The notes under the pieces are model-generated. The model was not told the DNA's origin. It was given only the letters and a program-made list of their open reading frames with translations, and made no database searches. Below are positions 55,174 to 64,000 of a stretch of DNA of 64,000 nucleotides, piece by piece. This DNA is from Coprinopsis marcescibilis (taxonomy: Eukaryota; Basidiomycota; Agaricomycetes; Agaricales; Psathyrellaceae): positions 62,001 to 126,000 of the forward strand of contig ML210158.1 of NCBI GenBank assembly GCA_004369085.1. Direction: 5' to 3'. The stretch's first letter is position 1. Each line of letters starts with the position of its first letter. The position numbers and the translations under genes are program-made.

Positions 55174-56135
55174 TTCGGACTAATCAAACTTGGAGGTTAC
55201 GTAGCAATGTTAGTTGCGGGTAAGATGGCGCCTTGAGGTCGGAAGTTGATCGATGATCCATGGGCATGTGTTGGATCGCCACAACATCATTATCTGTCAA
55301 GGATAAAGTGAAACTTATAGTGAAAGTACTAGCTACACATTGTAGCGCTCTTGCACATATTTGAATAATGCACAGGTAATAAGGAGAATCCTCGCATTGG
55401 CCAGAAACTCAGAAATCGCAGACAATGCTCTATGTGTCCAATTGGCACTGTGGTTTCGTGGTATGTAAGGTGCATTTCCTTCTGATTGCCTTTGATCCAG
55501 CTCCTGAATATTGGGTAGCTGTCTCCTACACATTTAACTCGGACGTGCTTTACTTATTGTATTCGCCACCTCGTAAAGGTACTGCGCGGACATGAGCCCT
55601 TCTATCGGCGCAAGGCAACGGCGTTTAGGCTTCTTCGCGATGCGTCGGAAGAATTCTGACTGATTCCTCCCTCAAATCGTCCGGTGGAAATTACTTCTGG
55701 TTGAAAATGATGCACTGAAATGGATTCAACCTCAGTCCCAGTAGTAAATTTCAGTTAGTATTGTGCATCCAATAGCAGTTGTCCAACAATGTATCGGGAC
55801 GAAGAGAACTTGGTAGAACACCAGGGAAATAACTACAAAAGGGTATGCGCTACACATGTACAGGGTAAATACAGGTTATTTCCTACAGGCCGCGACGGAA
55901 GGAAAGTAAAGGGTACAGTTCGTCAAGCCTTGGAATACAAGAATAGCGGAGAAAGTCGTCAAGTCTGTCGCACATCGTAAATGAAGCATTAAATGATCAA
56001 AGAACAAAGGAAGTATAAGATTTAGGGCCAATGAAGCAAAAGGAGCAAAATGTTCAGGCAATAATCGATAATCAACCAATTGTCTCTTTTGGAGGACAGA
56101 ACCATGGTTGGAACCGCCTTGCCAATCGAACGTGT
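55174..56135. other. intergenic, upstream of the NLR gene
   Basis: About 960 bp with no supported gene; it includes the NLR promoter and the 3' region of the GPI-protein gene. A 63-codon open frame at 55789-55980 has no recognisable content. Confidence 0.5.
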
Positions 56136-57056
56136 TTAGGCGAGGAGGACGGCAGCAGCGCCGACGACACCTGCGAGGACAGCAGGGATGGCGTTAGCAG
56201 CCGCACCCGAGCCCCCAGCAGCGTTGGTGTTCGCAGGGCCAGAGGGAGAAGGAGCAGATGGTGTTCGGGAAGGGGAGGAAGCGCCAGGTCCAGCGGGGGT
56301 TGACGCGCTTTATCCATTCATGAGCGAGAGTGAACACGGAATTACATGTCGAAAGTACTCACCCTCCGCCAGGAGTGCTGCCTTCGGTTGGGCCGGACGG
56401 GGTGTCGGAGGGTTCCTGTCCAACACAGTCGGTATTGGCTGGAGAAGGATTGATGAGATCACGTCGCTCTCATAAAATATCCAAAGACTTACGGCCATCC
56501 TGAATAATGAAGGGGCCAGATTGGCGCAAAAGACCGGTCTGGTCGCGGATGTTCAAGACGAGTTCAGTTCCAGGCTCAACATTGACGACCCATCTCTGGG
56601 GGGCGGTCGCGACCTCGTCGAAATCGTGGACAACAACCTCTTGCTGGCGGGAACGGACAATGCTAAGAGAGTTGTGAGCCTCACACTTGGGCTAGAGAAA
56701 AGAACTCAAAACTCACCTCTATGATAAAAAAAACCCCCAATAAGAATTCCGTTGATATGAGGTCACTCCAATGTGTTTTTTTTTGCGTTGAACTTACCAA
56801 GAAGTATGGACCTATGAAAGCCTGTTAGCATGGGTGCCCCGGAACAGCAGCAGACAATGAACTTACCCTCTCCACCAGAGAAGTTGATCAAGATAGGTCG
56901 GCAGACGATAACGCTGAGCCTGTGTACCGCCAACGATAAGAAACCAGATTTCAACATAGTAATGAGGACTCACGGAGTCTCGACTCTGAGGGTAGTTTCC
57001 TGGGCAAAAACACCAGCAACGAGGGCGACAACGACAAAGAAAGGCTTGAAGAGCAT
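56136..57056 (-). CDS. GPI-anchored Ser/Thr-rich cell-surface protein (Kre9/KNH-like)
   Basis: Seven exons, 57056-56974, 56913-56867, 56811-56798, 56718-56717, 56662-56493, 56438-56363 and 56307-56136, encode 187 residues. A signal peptide (MLFKPFFVVVALVAGVFA) precedes a small beta-sandwich-like domain: VETPVIVCRPILINFSGGEG, GPYFLSIVR, RWVVNVEPGTELVLNIRDQTG, then an SGPFIIQDG strand and one Cys. A Ser/Pro/Gly/Ala-rich stalk leads to a hydrophobic C-terminus (AIPAVLAGVVGAAAVLLA), a GPI signal. The GGxGPYFLS block is a hallmark of the fungal Ser-Thr-rich GPI family; related yeast proteins affect beta-1,6-glucan in the wall. Frame is kept only if exon 4 is a 2-nt micro-exon (AG), giving Ser in PYFLS. 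Confidence 0.8.
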
Positions 57057-57760
57057 GGTTGACGACGGTGAAGGGGCGGGAAAGGCAGAGAACGTGGAAG
57101 AACACGGCTATGGGCAAATAAGTAGGGTTCGTGGGCCAAACAAGCAACCACAACTGCCTCCGAGGCAACATCATGCTGCATGATTGTCTAATGTCTTGTT
57201 CAACACGGCCACCATCCATTACACCTCTTGTCCACCCATAAGCGGCTATTTCGGCTGTATGAGCCCACCATGTAACGCTCTCGTATCGATATTTGGCGCT
57301 TATATTTCACCTGGGGCTGTGCGCAGGTCGTATCACCAGCAATATCTTGTGATCCTTGTCACTCGGCGCCTAGCACACGCCTGAAAACCCACGAGAATCC
57401 GTGATTTCTAGAACACCTTGGCGACCGCATGCAGCAGGCTGCGTTCAAGCAAAGGCATTCAACAAAACCCAGATTTGATCATGATTTTTCCTCAATAAAG
57501 ACTCCAGTAAAAGCGCGCTTGTCGCTCCATAACGTATAAGTACAGGTCGAAGTTGCGCGACCAGTAACTGTATCCACTGGCAAGTGAGTCATGACGTCAA
57601 ACTTTAAGGCCATCAGATGAAAAATAGGGGTATAAGAAGTCAAAAAAAAACCAAGATACAAATGATAGCAAGTAGTTTCATGATGTACGTGTACTTTTGC
57701 AGTCCAGCTGAATCCACTAGCATTGTCCGTATAACCCAAACGCTTCTCCCAGGTCAAAGG
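57057..57760. other. intergenic, upstream of the GPI-protein gene
   Basis: 704 bp between two minus-strand genes, likely promoter of the GPI protein plus the 3' end of the phosphodiesterase gene. I see nothing else of note. Confidence 0.5.
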
Positions 57761-58879
57761 TTATCTCGAGTTACGCCGCGCCACGAGCCTGAGGGTAGAA
57801 TCCAATCCATAGTGATCGCTGACCCAATCGCCCCGTTCCGTTTTCAATCCAATACCGATTCTCTCTGGAGGATCCAGCTTGTATCCCCTCCTAGGTAGAT
57901 ACAAGATTTTATCCAGACGGCCAGGAGGGAGCCTTCCCGGGTCTTGCTCCTGATAACCCCATGTAAACCCAGATTCCTCCTTGTCACCCTTCCGCCAGGC
58001 ATCCCTCAACTGCGCCTCGAGATGCAGATTATGATCCTCCGGCCCAATCGAATTCATATCCCCCGCAAGGACCCCTCCCCTCACCTCCGTCTGCTTCAAA
58101 AACTTGGACGCCATCAGCATCTGACTTGGTCTCTGCGTGATCCCATTCGGAAGCGACTCCAGATGCGTATTCACCACGCAGATCATCACAATCTCCCCAC
58201 TCGGCTCCGGCTCGCTCAGCAGCACATACACCGCCAACGCAGTCCTCAACATATCCGACAGCCCGAAATGTAGGATCTGCGTCTTCACCACCGTCAAAAG
58301 CTTCGAGACGAGCGTCACGTTGCCGTAGTGCGCGTTCTCGGGCCATTTGGATGGTGAGCCTGGTGTGATGATGAAGTGGCGCCGTACCCACTCGTCCTCG
58401 AACAAGTAGGGGAACACCTCTGCATGCACCTCTTGCAATAGGATACAGCAAGGATCAAACGGCGCATCCCCCTCCTTGCAGCTAAGCACTTCGCGCTCGA
58501 TGTGTCGAAGCGCCGTATACAAGCGCTCTTTAACATTGGGAGTGCAGAAATCCACATTCCATGTGATGATTCGAACAGTTGTCGGGTATTTTTTCTCCTC
58601 CTCTTCCATCATGTCTTGAATAAGGTCCTCCGTATACATGGGAAGGTGCTTCCACCGTTTGCGGTTGGTGCGGTACCGATAAGCAGGGATGGTGTGCAGC
58701 ATATCAGCCATCGAGATGCTTATTGACTGCGTCTCTGGTTCTTCTTCGTCAGAGTCCATTGGGGGGATGAACTCTTCGTGTTCTGGCGAGCGTGGGGGTC
58801 CAGGAATAACGACTGGAGCCGTGGGGCGTTGGAAATGAGAGATATAGCCGCTGTACCATGGGATTCGATATCCAGGCAT
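57761..58879 (-). CDS. TDP2-like endonuclease/exonuclease/phosphatase-fold phosphodiesterase
   Basis: Intronless, 372 residues from the ATG at 58879 (MPGYRIPWYSGYI); the frame stays open a little upstream but without an ATG. The four TDP2 signature motifs are in order: TWNVDF (about 109), LQEVH (about 149), GDMNSI (about 274) and SDHYGL (about 354), the metal-binding and catalytic residues of the EEP superfamily. A helix PTTVRIITWNV starts the catalytic domain; the first 100 residues are acidic and probably flexible, and no UBA domain is apparent. TDP2 enzymes remove 5'-tyrosyl adducts left by abortive topoisomerase II. Other EEP members share these motifs, so the exact substrate is inferred. 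An intronless gene is unusual among these neighbours. Confidence 0.82.
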   Translation of the reverse strand: MPGYRIPWYSGYISHFQRPTAPVVIPGPPRSPEHEEFIPPMDSDEEEPETQSISISMADMLHTIPAYRYRTNRKRWKHLPMYTEDLIQDMMEEEEKKYPTTVRIITWNVDFCTPNVKERLYTALRHIEREVLSCKEGDAPFDPCCILLQEVHAEVFPYLFEDEWVRRHFIITPGSPSKWPENAHYGNVTLVSKLLTVVKTQILHFGLSDMLRTALAVYVLLSEPEPSGEIVMICVVNTHLESLPNGITQRPSQMLMASKFLKQTEVRGGVLAGDMNSIGPEDHNLHLEAQLRDAWRKGDKEESGFTWGYQEQDPGRLPPGRLDKILYLPRRGYKLDPPERIGIGLKTERGDWVSDHYGLDSTLRLVARRNSR

Positions 58880-59303
58880 CGTTGCGCAGATGCAGGCAGA
58901 CGGTCGGGGGTACACTGACGAGGCTGGGAATCAGAAAGATAAAATTCAACAAGTCGGAACTCGGAAGATTATGTAGTGAGTCAGGGACGAGTTGCACGCT
59001 TAAATCACCGTTGGCCTGGAAGATGAAGATGAGTCAGGGCTGAAAGGGTTGGATGGGGAGGGGCACATCCGAAGAATTGTCGCATCGATCTGCCTTGAGG
59101 CAAAGGGATCACGCGAGCCGGCCTTCTTGACCACGAGGCCTAAGATTGCGATATTGCAATCAACTCGAGGCCATTCATAATCCGTCTTCTCACTCTCAAG
59201 GCATAACATTCGCTGGGAGCGTGGAATCCAAAGCCCTGGTTTCGGGGACCGGCTACGTAGAAAATCAATTATCCAAAAGCTGCTCAAATCTAATCGTACA
59301 TCA
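58880..59303. other. intergenic, upstream of the phosphodiesterase gene
   Basis: 424 bp between two minus-strand genes. Nothing recognised beyond the expected promoter and 3' UTR. Confidence 0.5.
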
Positions 59304-61042
59304 TCAGAGTTCTGACTTGTCTCGAGCTTTCTGCGTCTGGAATAGTCTGAGGATGTTATCCTTAACCTTGACTTCGTCCTGTTTCTTCAAGTCGAGACCC
59401 TTGGCCACGAGGGTTTTGAGTCTAAGCGTGGTACACACAAATCAACGATGGTGTCGGAGAATAAGCGGTGAGCCACAAACGTACCGTTTACGCTCCTTCT
59501 CCACATAGTTGCCCGATCCTGCAACAACTTTCTCCATGATCTTGATATATTGACCGGAGGTCTTGCCAGTCTTCTCAGCAACGGCCTTTGCTTCCTTCAA
59601 GATATCTTTACGAGCAGATTTGGAGGCGGAAATGAACTTGGCGGCCAACTCGTCCAGTTCGGGAATGAGGCCAGCCTAGTGGGGTTACAGCGGTTTGTCA
59701 GATAAGGGGCGCTAATTTGTGACTTGATAACGTGCTCACAGCGAGGTTCAATCCTCCACCAACTGATCTATTGCTACCTGTCCTTCTGTTCAGGAAAGCG
59801 ACGATTTCCTCTACAGTCTTGCCGCCGTCGTACACCTCACCCTTCTTGTTGCCCTTGGGGTAGAACTTGACGGTGGGGTACGTCATAATGTCCTGCCTGG
59901 CAGTGAGAGCGCCGGCTCGTGGTTCGTCCAGGTTGACATTAGCAAGGAGGACCTAAGGACCAATTCAGACTCGGAAGGATCATGCTAAGAATGTAATGAA
60001 GACCTACGTTGTCATCAGGCTTGAACCATTCGGCGACTGGTGCATCGGATCTTTAGTTTATGCAACGTGCCAGAGCGAAGAGCCTTATCACACCTTTGTC
60101 CCAGACAATCTTGATGTCTTTGCAGTCTCGGCACCATGGAGCCTATGTTCAGGGCTGTGGTCAGATAACCGAAAGAAAGTGAAGCAAGCGGACGGCTCAC
60201 TTCGACCGTGAAGGATACAAGAACGTGCTTGTCAGGGTTCTGGGTTTCTTGTGATTAGTACTGGCCCCGGTTTTTGAACGAAGAAAGTCAGCGACGCACC
60301 CGTGTGACCTCGTTGTAGTTGTTATCGTGTAATTGCTCATATGGTGGTGGGGCAGGCTGAGGAATCTTGGACTTGACGCCGGCGTTCTTTGACACGCTAT
60401 CACCGTGGGTTAAACATAGCGCCCGAAGGACGAGGCTGCTGAACTCACTGGCCAGCCAGGGCGTCGAGGTCGCGACCTCCCTTGTATTCAGTGTGTGTAC
60501 CGACCTCGTCAAACCAGTAGATGGCTAGGATTTACCATCAGACCTGTCGTCGGATAGAGAGTTTGTGCAGGTTGACACGTACTTGGGAACCCAGTAACGC
60601 CGTACTTCTTGCCCAAAGAACGACCAGCGCCATCGGCATCAACTTTGGCGATGACTACCCGGTCTTTGACGTGTGAGAAGACATCGGCGAGTTCCTCGTA
60701 GGTTGGGGCAAGGTTCTATACGCAAATTAGGGGACATAATCATTTACCTACACGTTTTGCATACCTTGCAGTGACCGCTGTATTTATTGAAAGGCAAGTC
60801 TTTGTCGGTACTCCTCAAATCACATTGCAGACAAATTCTTACCACCAGGGAGCATAACTGTGCAACGCATGAATTGATACAAATTCAAACGGAAGCTGTT
60901 TTGATTGAACTCACAATTCCACGAGTGCGGGTCTGCCCTTGCCAACTATGGAGTCAAAGTTATCAGGAGTGAGGGTGACGACATTGCTAGCAGTTACGCA
61001 AGCCACGAGGGCACCCAAAAAGACTGGGACCAAGAATCTCAT
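59304..61042 (-). CDS. ER protein disulfide isomerase with ERp29-like C-terminal domain
   Basis: Twelve exons: 61042-60915, 60857-60843, 60777-60765, 60715-60583, 60524-60449, 60396-60300, 60239-60201, 60142-60094, 60036-60008, 59952-59740, 59675-59485, 59421-59304; 366 residues. A signal peptide ([18 protein letters not shown]) leads to thioredoxin domain 1 with APWCGHCK and KKYGVTGFP. Domain 2 has APWCRDCK in place of CGHC and [11 protein letters not shown]. An all-helical ERp29c domain follows ([26 protein letters not shown]). The C-terminus is KSEL, a variant of the KDEL/HDEL retrieval signal. It should form and rearrange disulfides of secreted proteins in the ER; the altered second site may change redox potential. 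The CGHC codons are split by an intron inside the first Cys, between exons of 15 and 13 nt. Confidence 0.92.
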
Positions 61043-61521
61043 GGTGATGGTAGGGGAATGAAAGCGCAAAGAGGCCTAACAGCGCTACTTCTTGAATATC
61101 AATGGCCAACAACTGACGTGGAGACACATTTCCATCTCGGATTGGTCAGCCAGCCATTTTCCCCGAGAACGCGTTCTCCACCATACAACTGCTCAAGTTT
61201 CCCCGAGCTACGTGGCACTTTCCCAGTAATTGCCATTTCGACGCGTTTGTCTGTCCTAGTCTTCGATTACAGATTTTTTTGGGAGATTAAGTATGGCAGT
61301 GAATGACGAGGGTATGCGATTGCAAAGCAGACAGGCCCGGAACCGACGCTAGATTGCCTCGATCAATCAGCATCCCCGATATGGAAACTTTTTATCAAGT
61401 AGTCATTTAGTCTCGCTCACTAAGCTCTAGCAGCTTGTTATTCAGCACAAGTGACGAGCTATAAAGCTCTTTCTCCCCTATACCAATCACCAACCATACT
61501 CTACAGCTACTTGGGATCTAA
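61043..61521. promoter_or_regulatory. divergent promoter region, PDI / SQT1
   Basis: 479 bp between two divergent start codons. No clear TATA box or unfolded-protein-response element was recognised by eye. Confidence 0.5.
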
Positions 61522-63019
61522 ATGTCTTCAGGCAAACAACGAGCCGACCAGTTCGACGACGATGAAGAGTACGAGGGGGAACAATTTATCGACGAGGACG
61601 ATGTCCTCGAGGAAGTCGCAGTCGACGGAGATATGCCAATGGATGAGGACGACGACGATAATGACCTAGGAGAGGGTTCATCAGGGCCTATCGACGACAA
61701 TTCCGTCCAACATTTCCTTGGACATAGCAGTTCGGTTTTCTCTGTCTCCTGCCACCCCACCGAACCACTCGCTGCATCAGGAGGCGAAGACGACCTCGGA
61801 TACGTCTGGGACATCACAGACGGAGAAGTAATTGTAAAACTGACGGGCCATACAGACAGCGTGGTAGCAACTGCCTGGAGCCCAGATGGAGAACTGATCG
61901 CGACTGGCGGAATGGATGGCAAAATTCGAGTATGGAGGAGGGTCGGAAAAGCCAACTACAAAACATGGGAGTTCTTGACTGAACTACAAGGTCCAGACGA
62001 AGTTGTGGTGAGTAGCCCTAACCTTGAATCAAACAGTTCTAATCCCGCGGCTTCAACTTGAATTGATCAGTTTTTGCGATGGCATCCTAAAGGAAATGTC
62101 CTGCTAGCCGGTGCAAATGACTCTACCTTGTGGCTCTGGCAATGTAAGTAGATCATTTAATTGCCGAAGAAGTTTCCAAAATAACCCGTATGCGACAGTG
62201 CCCACTGGAAACACCATGCAAGTCTTCGTCGGCCACACTGGCGCACTCACTGTTGGAGAGTTCACCCCAGATGGTAAGCTGTTCACAACCTGCCCCTCAC
62301 TCCATCCATCGACCACTCGCCAGGCAAACGTATCGTAACCGCTTGCTCCGACGGCACCTTCATCCTCTGGGACCCAAGATCTTCCAGTCCGGTTTTCAAG
62401 CTCGTTTCAGACGATGCCCGATTTGACCTTGACGGAATTACCAGTCTCGCGGTCAACCCCGCATCCACCCTTGCAGTTGTCGGAGGCGCAGCTGGTGGTG
62501 TCCGCGTCGTGAGCCTTACCAAGGGAGACATCACAGGCACCCTCGGAGGCCACACTGATGGCGAGAGCATCGAGGCTATCACCTTCATTGACATCACCGG
62601 AGGTGCAGGTGGATCCTCTGGACCAGGTGTCGCTGTCACTGGCGCAAGCGATGGTAAAATCTGTATCTGGGATCTGAGTACGATGCGCCTCCGAACAACA
62701 TTGCAGCATGAAGTAAGGCTTTTCATCCTAAATGACAGAAACAAATGCTCAATATTGTTGATAGGACGCTGTCACGACCCTACTCACCCAACGCGGTTCC
62801 AAGTCACATCTTCTCGTTTCGGCTTCGGCTGACAGGACGCTCAAGACCTGGGACGCCCGCACAGGGGCCGTCATTAAAACACATCAGGCTCATCGCGGTC
62901 CCGTTCTTGCGGCGTCACTCGGTCTCGAAGGAGCTATCATCGTCAGTGGAGGGGACGATGGCCTTTGCGGAGTCTTCACCACGGAAGTAACAGACGAGGA
63001 CGGAGTTATGCAATCATAG
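61522..63019 (+). CDS. SQT1: WD40 ribosome-assembly protein Sqt1 (AAMP homolog)
   Basis: Five exons, 61522-62007, 62071-62143, 62199-62273, 62324-62712 and 62765-63019, encode 425 residues. The first 60 residues are strongly acidic, as in Sqt1 and AAMP. Seven or so WD40 blades follow: HFLGHSSSVFSVSCHPTEPL, GGEDDLGYVWDI, HTDSVVATAWSPDGELIATG, WHPKGNVLLAGANDSTLWLW, KRIVTACSDGTFILWD, TGASDGKICIWDL and SASADRTLKTWD. Sqt1 is the dedicated chaperone for ribosomal protein uL16 (Rpl10), binding it during translation and delivering it to the large subunit. The acidic N-terminus and blade order fit better than other WD40 proteins. It converges on the ATG15 gene. Confidence 0.88.
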
Positions 63020-63216
63020 TTGCGCATTTCCACAGCTTTGTCGTGCCTTCTTGCTTGTTCATCATCTTGGTGATTCAAATACATACACAACTGCTTCTAA
63101 AACATATCACAGAGTATGCTATGTTGCCTCGCTAATGAACGATCATGTAAACTCCCAGCTATAGCAATCCTAGACACGGGGTCACGTTAAGTAGTGACTT
63201 GTGAAGGTAAACGCAA

Positions 63217-64000
63217 TCAACGCACTATGCAGTCATCCTGTGATTTTGCAGGTGGGACCTCTCGACCCTCGTCAACACTTGGAGGCCATGGTTGGGATAG
63301 CAATTTATCGATGATGGTGACGATCCCATGCGTCCGAATATCGACCGCCCAACCTGCAGATGTCACAGTATCATAGATTATCGTCTTGCCAAGGTGGCAT
63401 CTATGGAGCAAAATTAGCCATTGATCGACAAGGGGGACTGCAAATCTTACGCCGTCTCCATCGCATACCCGCCAAGGGCACAAGACGAAAGAACTCCGTT
63501 GCATGTGCCCATAGCGATTGGATCCGCAGTGTGATAGATGTGTGTGACTTGGTGGACTTCCGGCTATAGATACTGTTGAATGAAGGCATGCGGGAAACGA
63601 GCGACGGCTTGCTTACTGGTACTGGCATGTGGAGCCGACGAGAAGCCAACTTTTCTCCAGGAGATTCGAAAGTAACCACAGGTACTCCAAAGGTGACACC
63701 TAGTAAACTTGCTATGGCGCCACCCAAGGAGTGCCCAATGATCCAGATATTGGATTCAGGACTAGCATTGAAGGCATTGAGAGGGAGAAAGGGAACAAAA
63801 AGATGAAAGTACTCACTACAGATACGTCAAATTGTTGTACAGGTTCTAAAACCCAGCTTTAATACCGCACCCCCGACGAGCACATCGAAAACACTCACAG
63901 TCCCAATAGGATAGAATAGCGAGTCTTCAATCAACGACTTTTCCAAGCACTCCTGTTCGCACTTGCCCGTTCCCCGATAGCACCCACACACCGTCGTCCA
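63217..64000 (-). CDS. ATG15: vacuolar phospholipase Atg15, C-terminal part (5' truncated by window edge)
   Basis: The gene begins outside the window. Visible exons are 64000-63899 (open), 63845-63817, 63761-63617, 63563-63451 and 63400-63217, giving 190 residues. The lipase nucleophile elbow is [33 protein letters not shown] supplies the catalytic Asp region; [12 protein letters not shown] and SVDIRTH-like [11 protein letters not shown] form the C-terminal block with the catalytic His. These blocks and the Cys-rich lead-in ([20 protein letters not shown]) are characteristic of Atg15. Known role: lysis of autophagic and multivesicular-body membranes inside the vacuole. The N-terminal membrane anchor is not in view. 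It converges on SQT1 with 197 bp between stops. Confidence 0.9.

Noticed and set aside
60008..60142. Apparent frameshift in PDI domain 2
   Set aside because: Using the acceptor at AAAG gave a broken frame, but the acceptor GCACCAG 16 nt further on (exon start 60036) gives [12 protein letters not shown] in phase. No frameshift is needed.
1..64000. tRNA, rRNA and CRISPR arrays
   Set aside because: Scanned by eye for B-box-like GGTTCGAATC sequences, clustered rRNA motifs and regularly spaced repeats. GTTCGA hits fall in coding exons, and no spaced repeat array exists. A covariance search (tRNAscan-SE, Infernal) would be decisive.

Overview
The window is nuclear DNA of a filamentous basidiomycete, most likely a mushroom-forming agaricomycete. 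Four things point there: dense GT-AG introns of about 50-60 bp in nearly every gene, very short exons, closely packed genes on both strands, and families typical of that class (F-box and BTB proteins of the agaricomycete type, a NACHT NLR, a GPI-anchored chitin deacetylase). I placed splice sites by hand. In every model below the exon lengths add up to an uninterrupted reading frame. No homology search was run, so family names rest on recognised motifs.

Layout. 1-2.6 kb: two tandem F-box paralogs, the first cut by the window edge. 2.8-8.3 kb: exportin-T (tRNA export) converging on a BTB-domain gene. 8.3-10.2 kb: gene-free, with a weak retroelement-like site. 10.2-14.5 kb: a single-pass membrane protein, an MDR-type oxidoreductase and the tiny complex I subunit NUO9.5. 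14.6-30.9 kb is a conserved core block: Snu66 (tri-snRNP), RNase H2 subunit A, Rpb9 (RNA polymerase II), ataxin-2/Pbp1, the checkpoint kinase Bub1 and an unrecognised 865-residue protein. 31.3-39.4 kb: four tandem GNAT acetyltransferase paralogs with a chitin deacetylase between the first and second, and a degenerate, repeat-bearing intergenic region. 39.5-42.7 kb: a Q-rich protein and a long coiled-coil protein, divergently transcribed. 43.3-48.4 kb: an alpha-amylase of 20 exons converging, 81 bp away, on a sugar transporter, a plausible starch/maltooligosaccharide-use pair. 48.4-52.4 kb: gene-poor DNA with only fragments. 52.4-64 kb: a NACHT NLR, a GPI-anchored cell-surface protein, a TDP2-like phosphodiesterase, an ER protein disulfide isomerase, the ribosome-assembly factor Sqt1 and the 3' part of the autophagic lipase Atg15.

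Most genes are housekeeping and do not form one pathway. The points most worth a second look are splicing architecture (micro-exons of 2 and 4 nt, a start-codon-only exon, a GC-AG intron, NAGNAG acceptors, a disulfide active site split across two very short exons), the GNAT cluster whose acetyl-CoA loop lacks the usual glycines, and two unrecognised proteins. I found no convincing previously undescribed multi-gene system, no CRISPR array, no rRNA and no tRNA.
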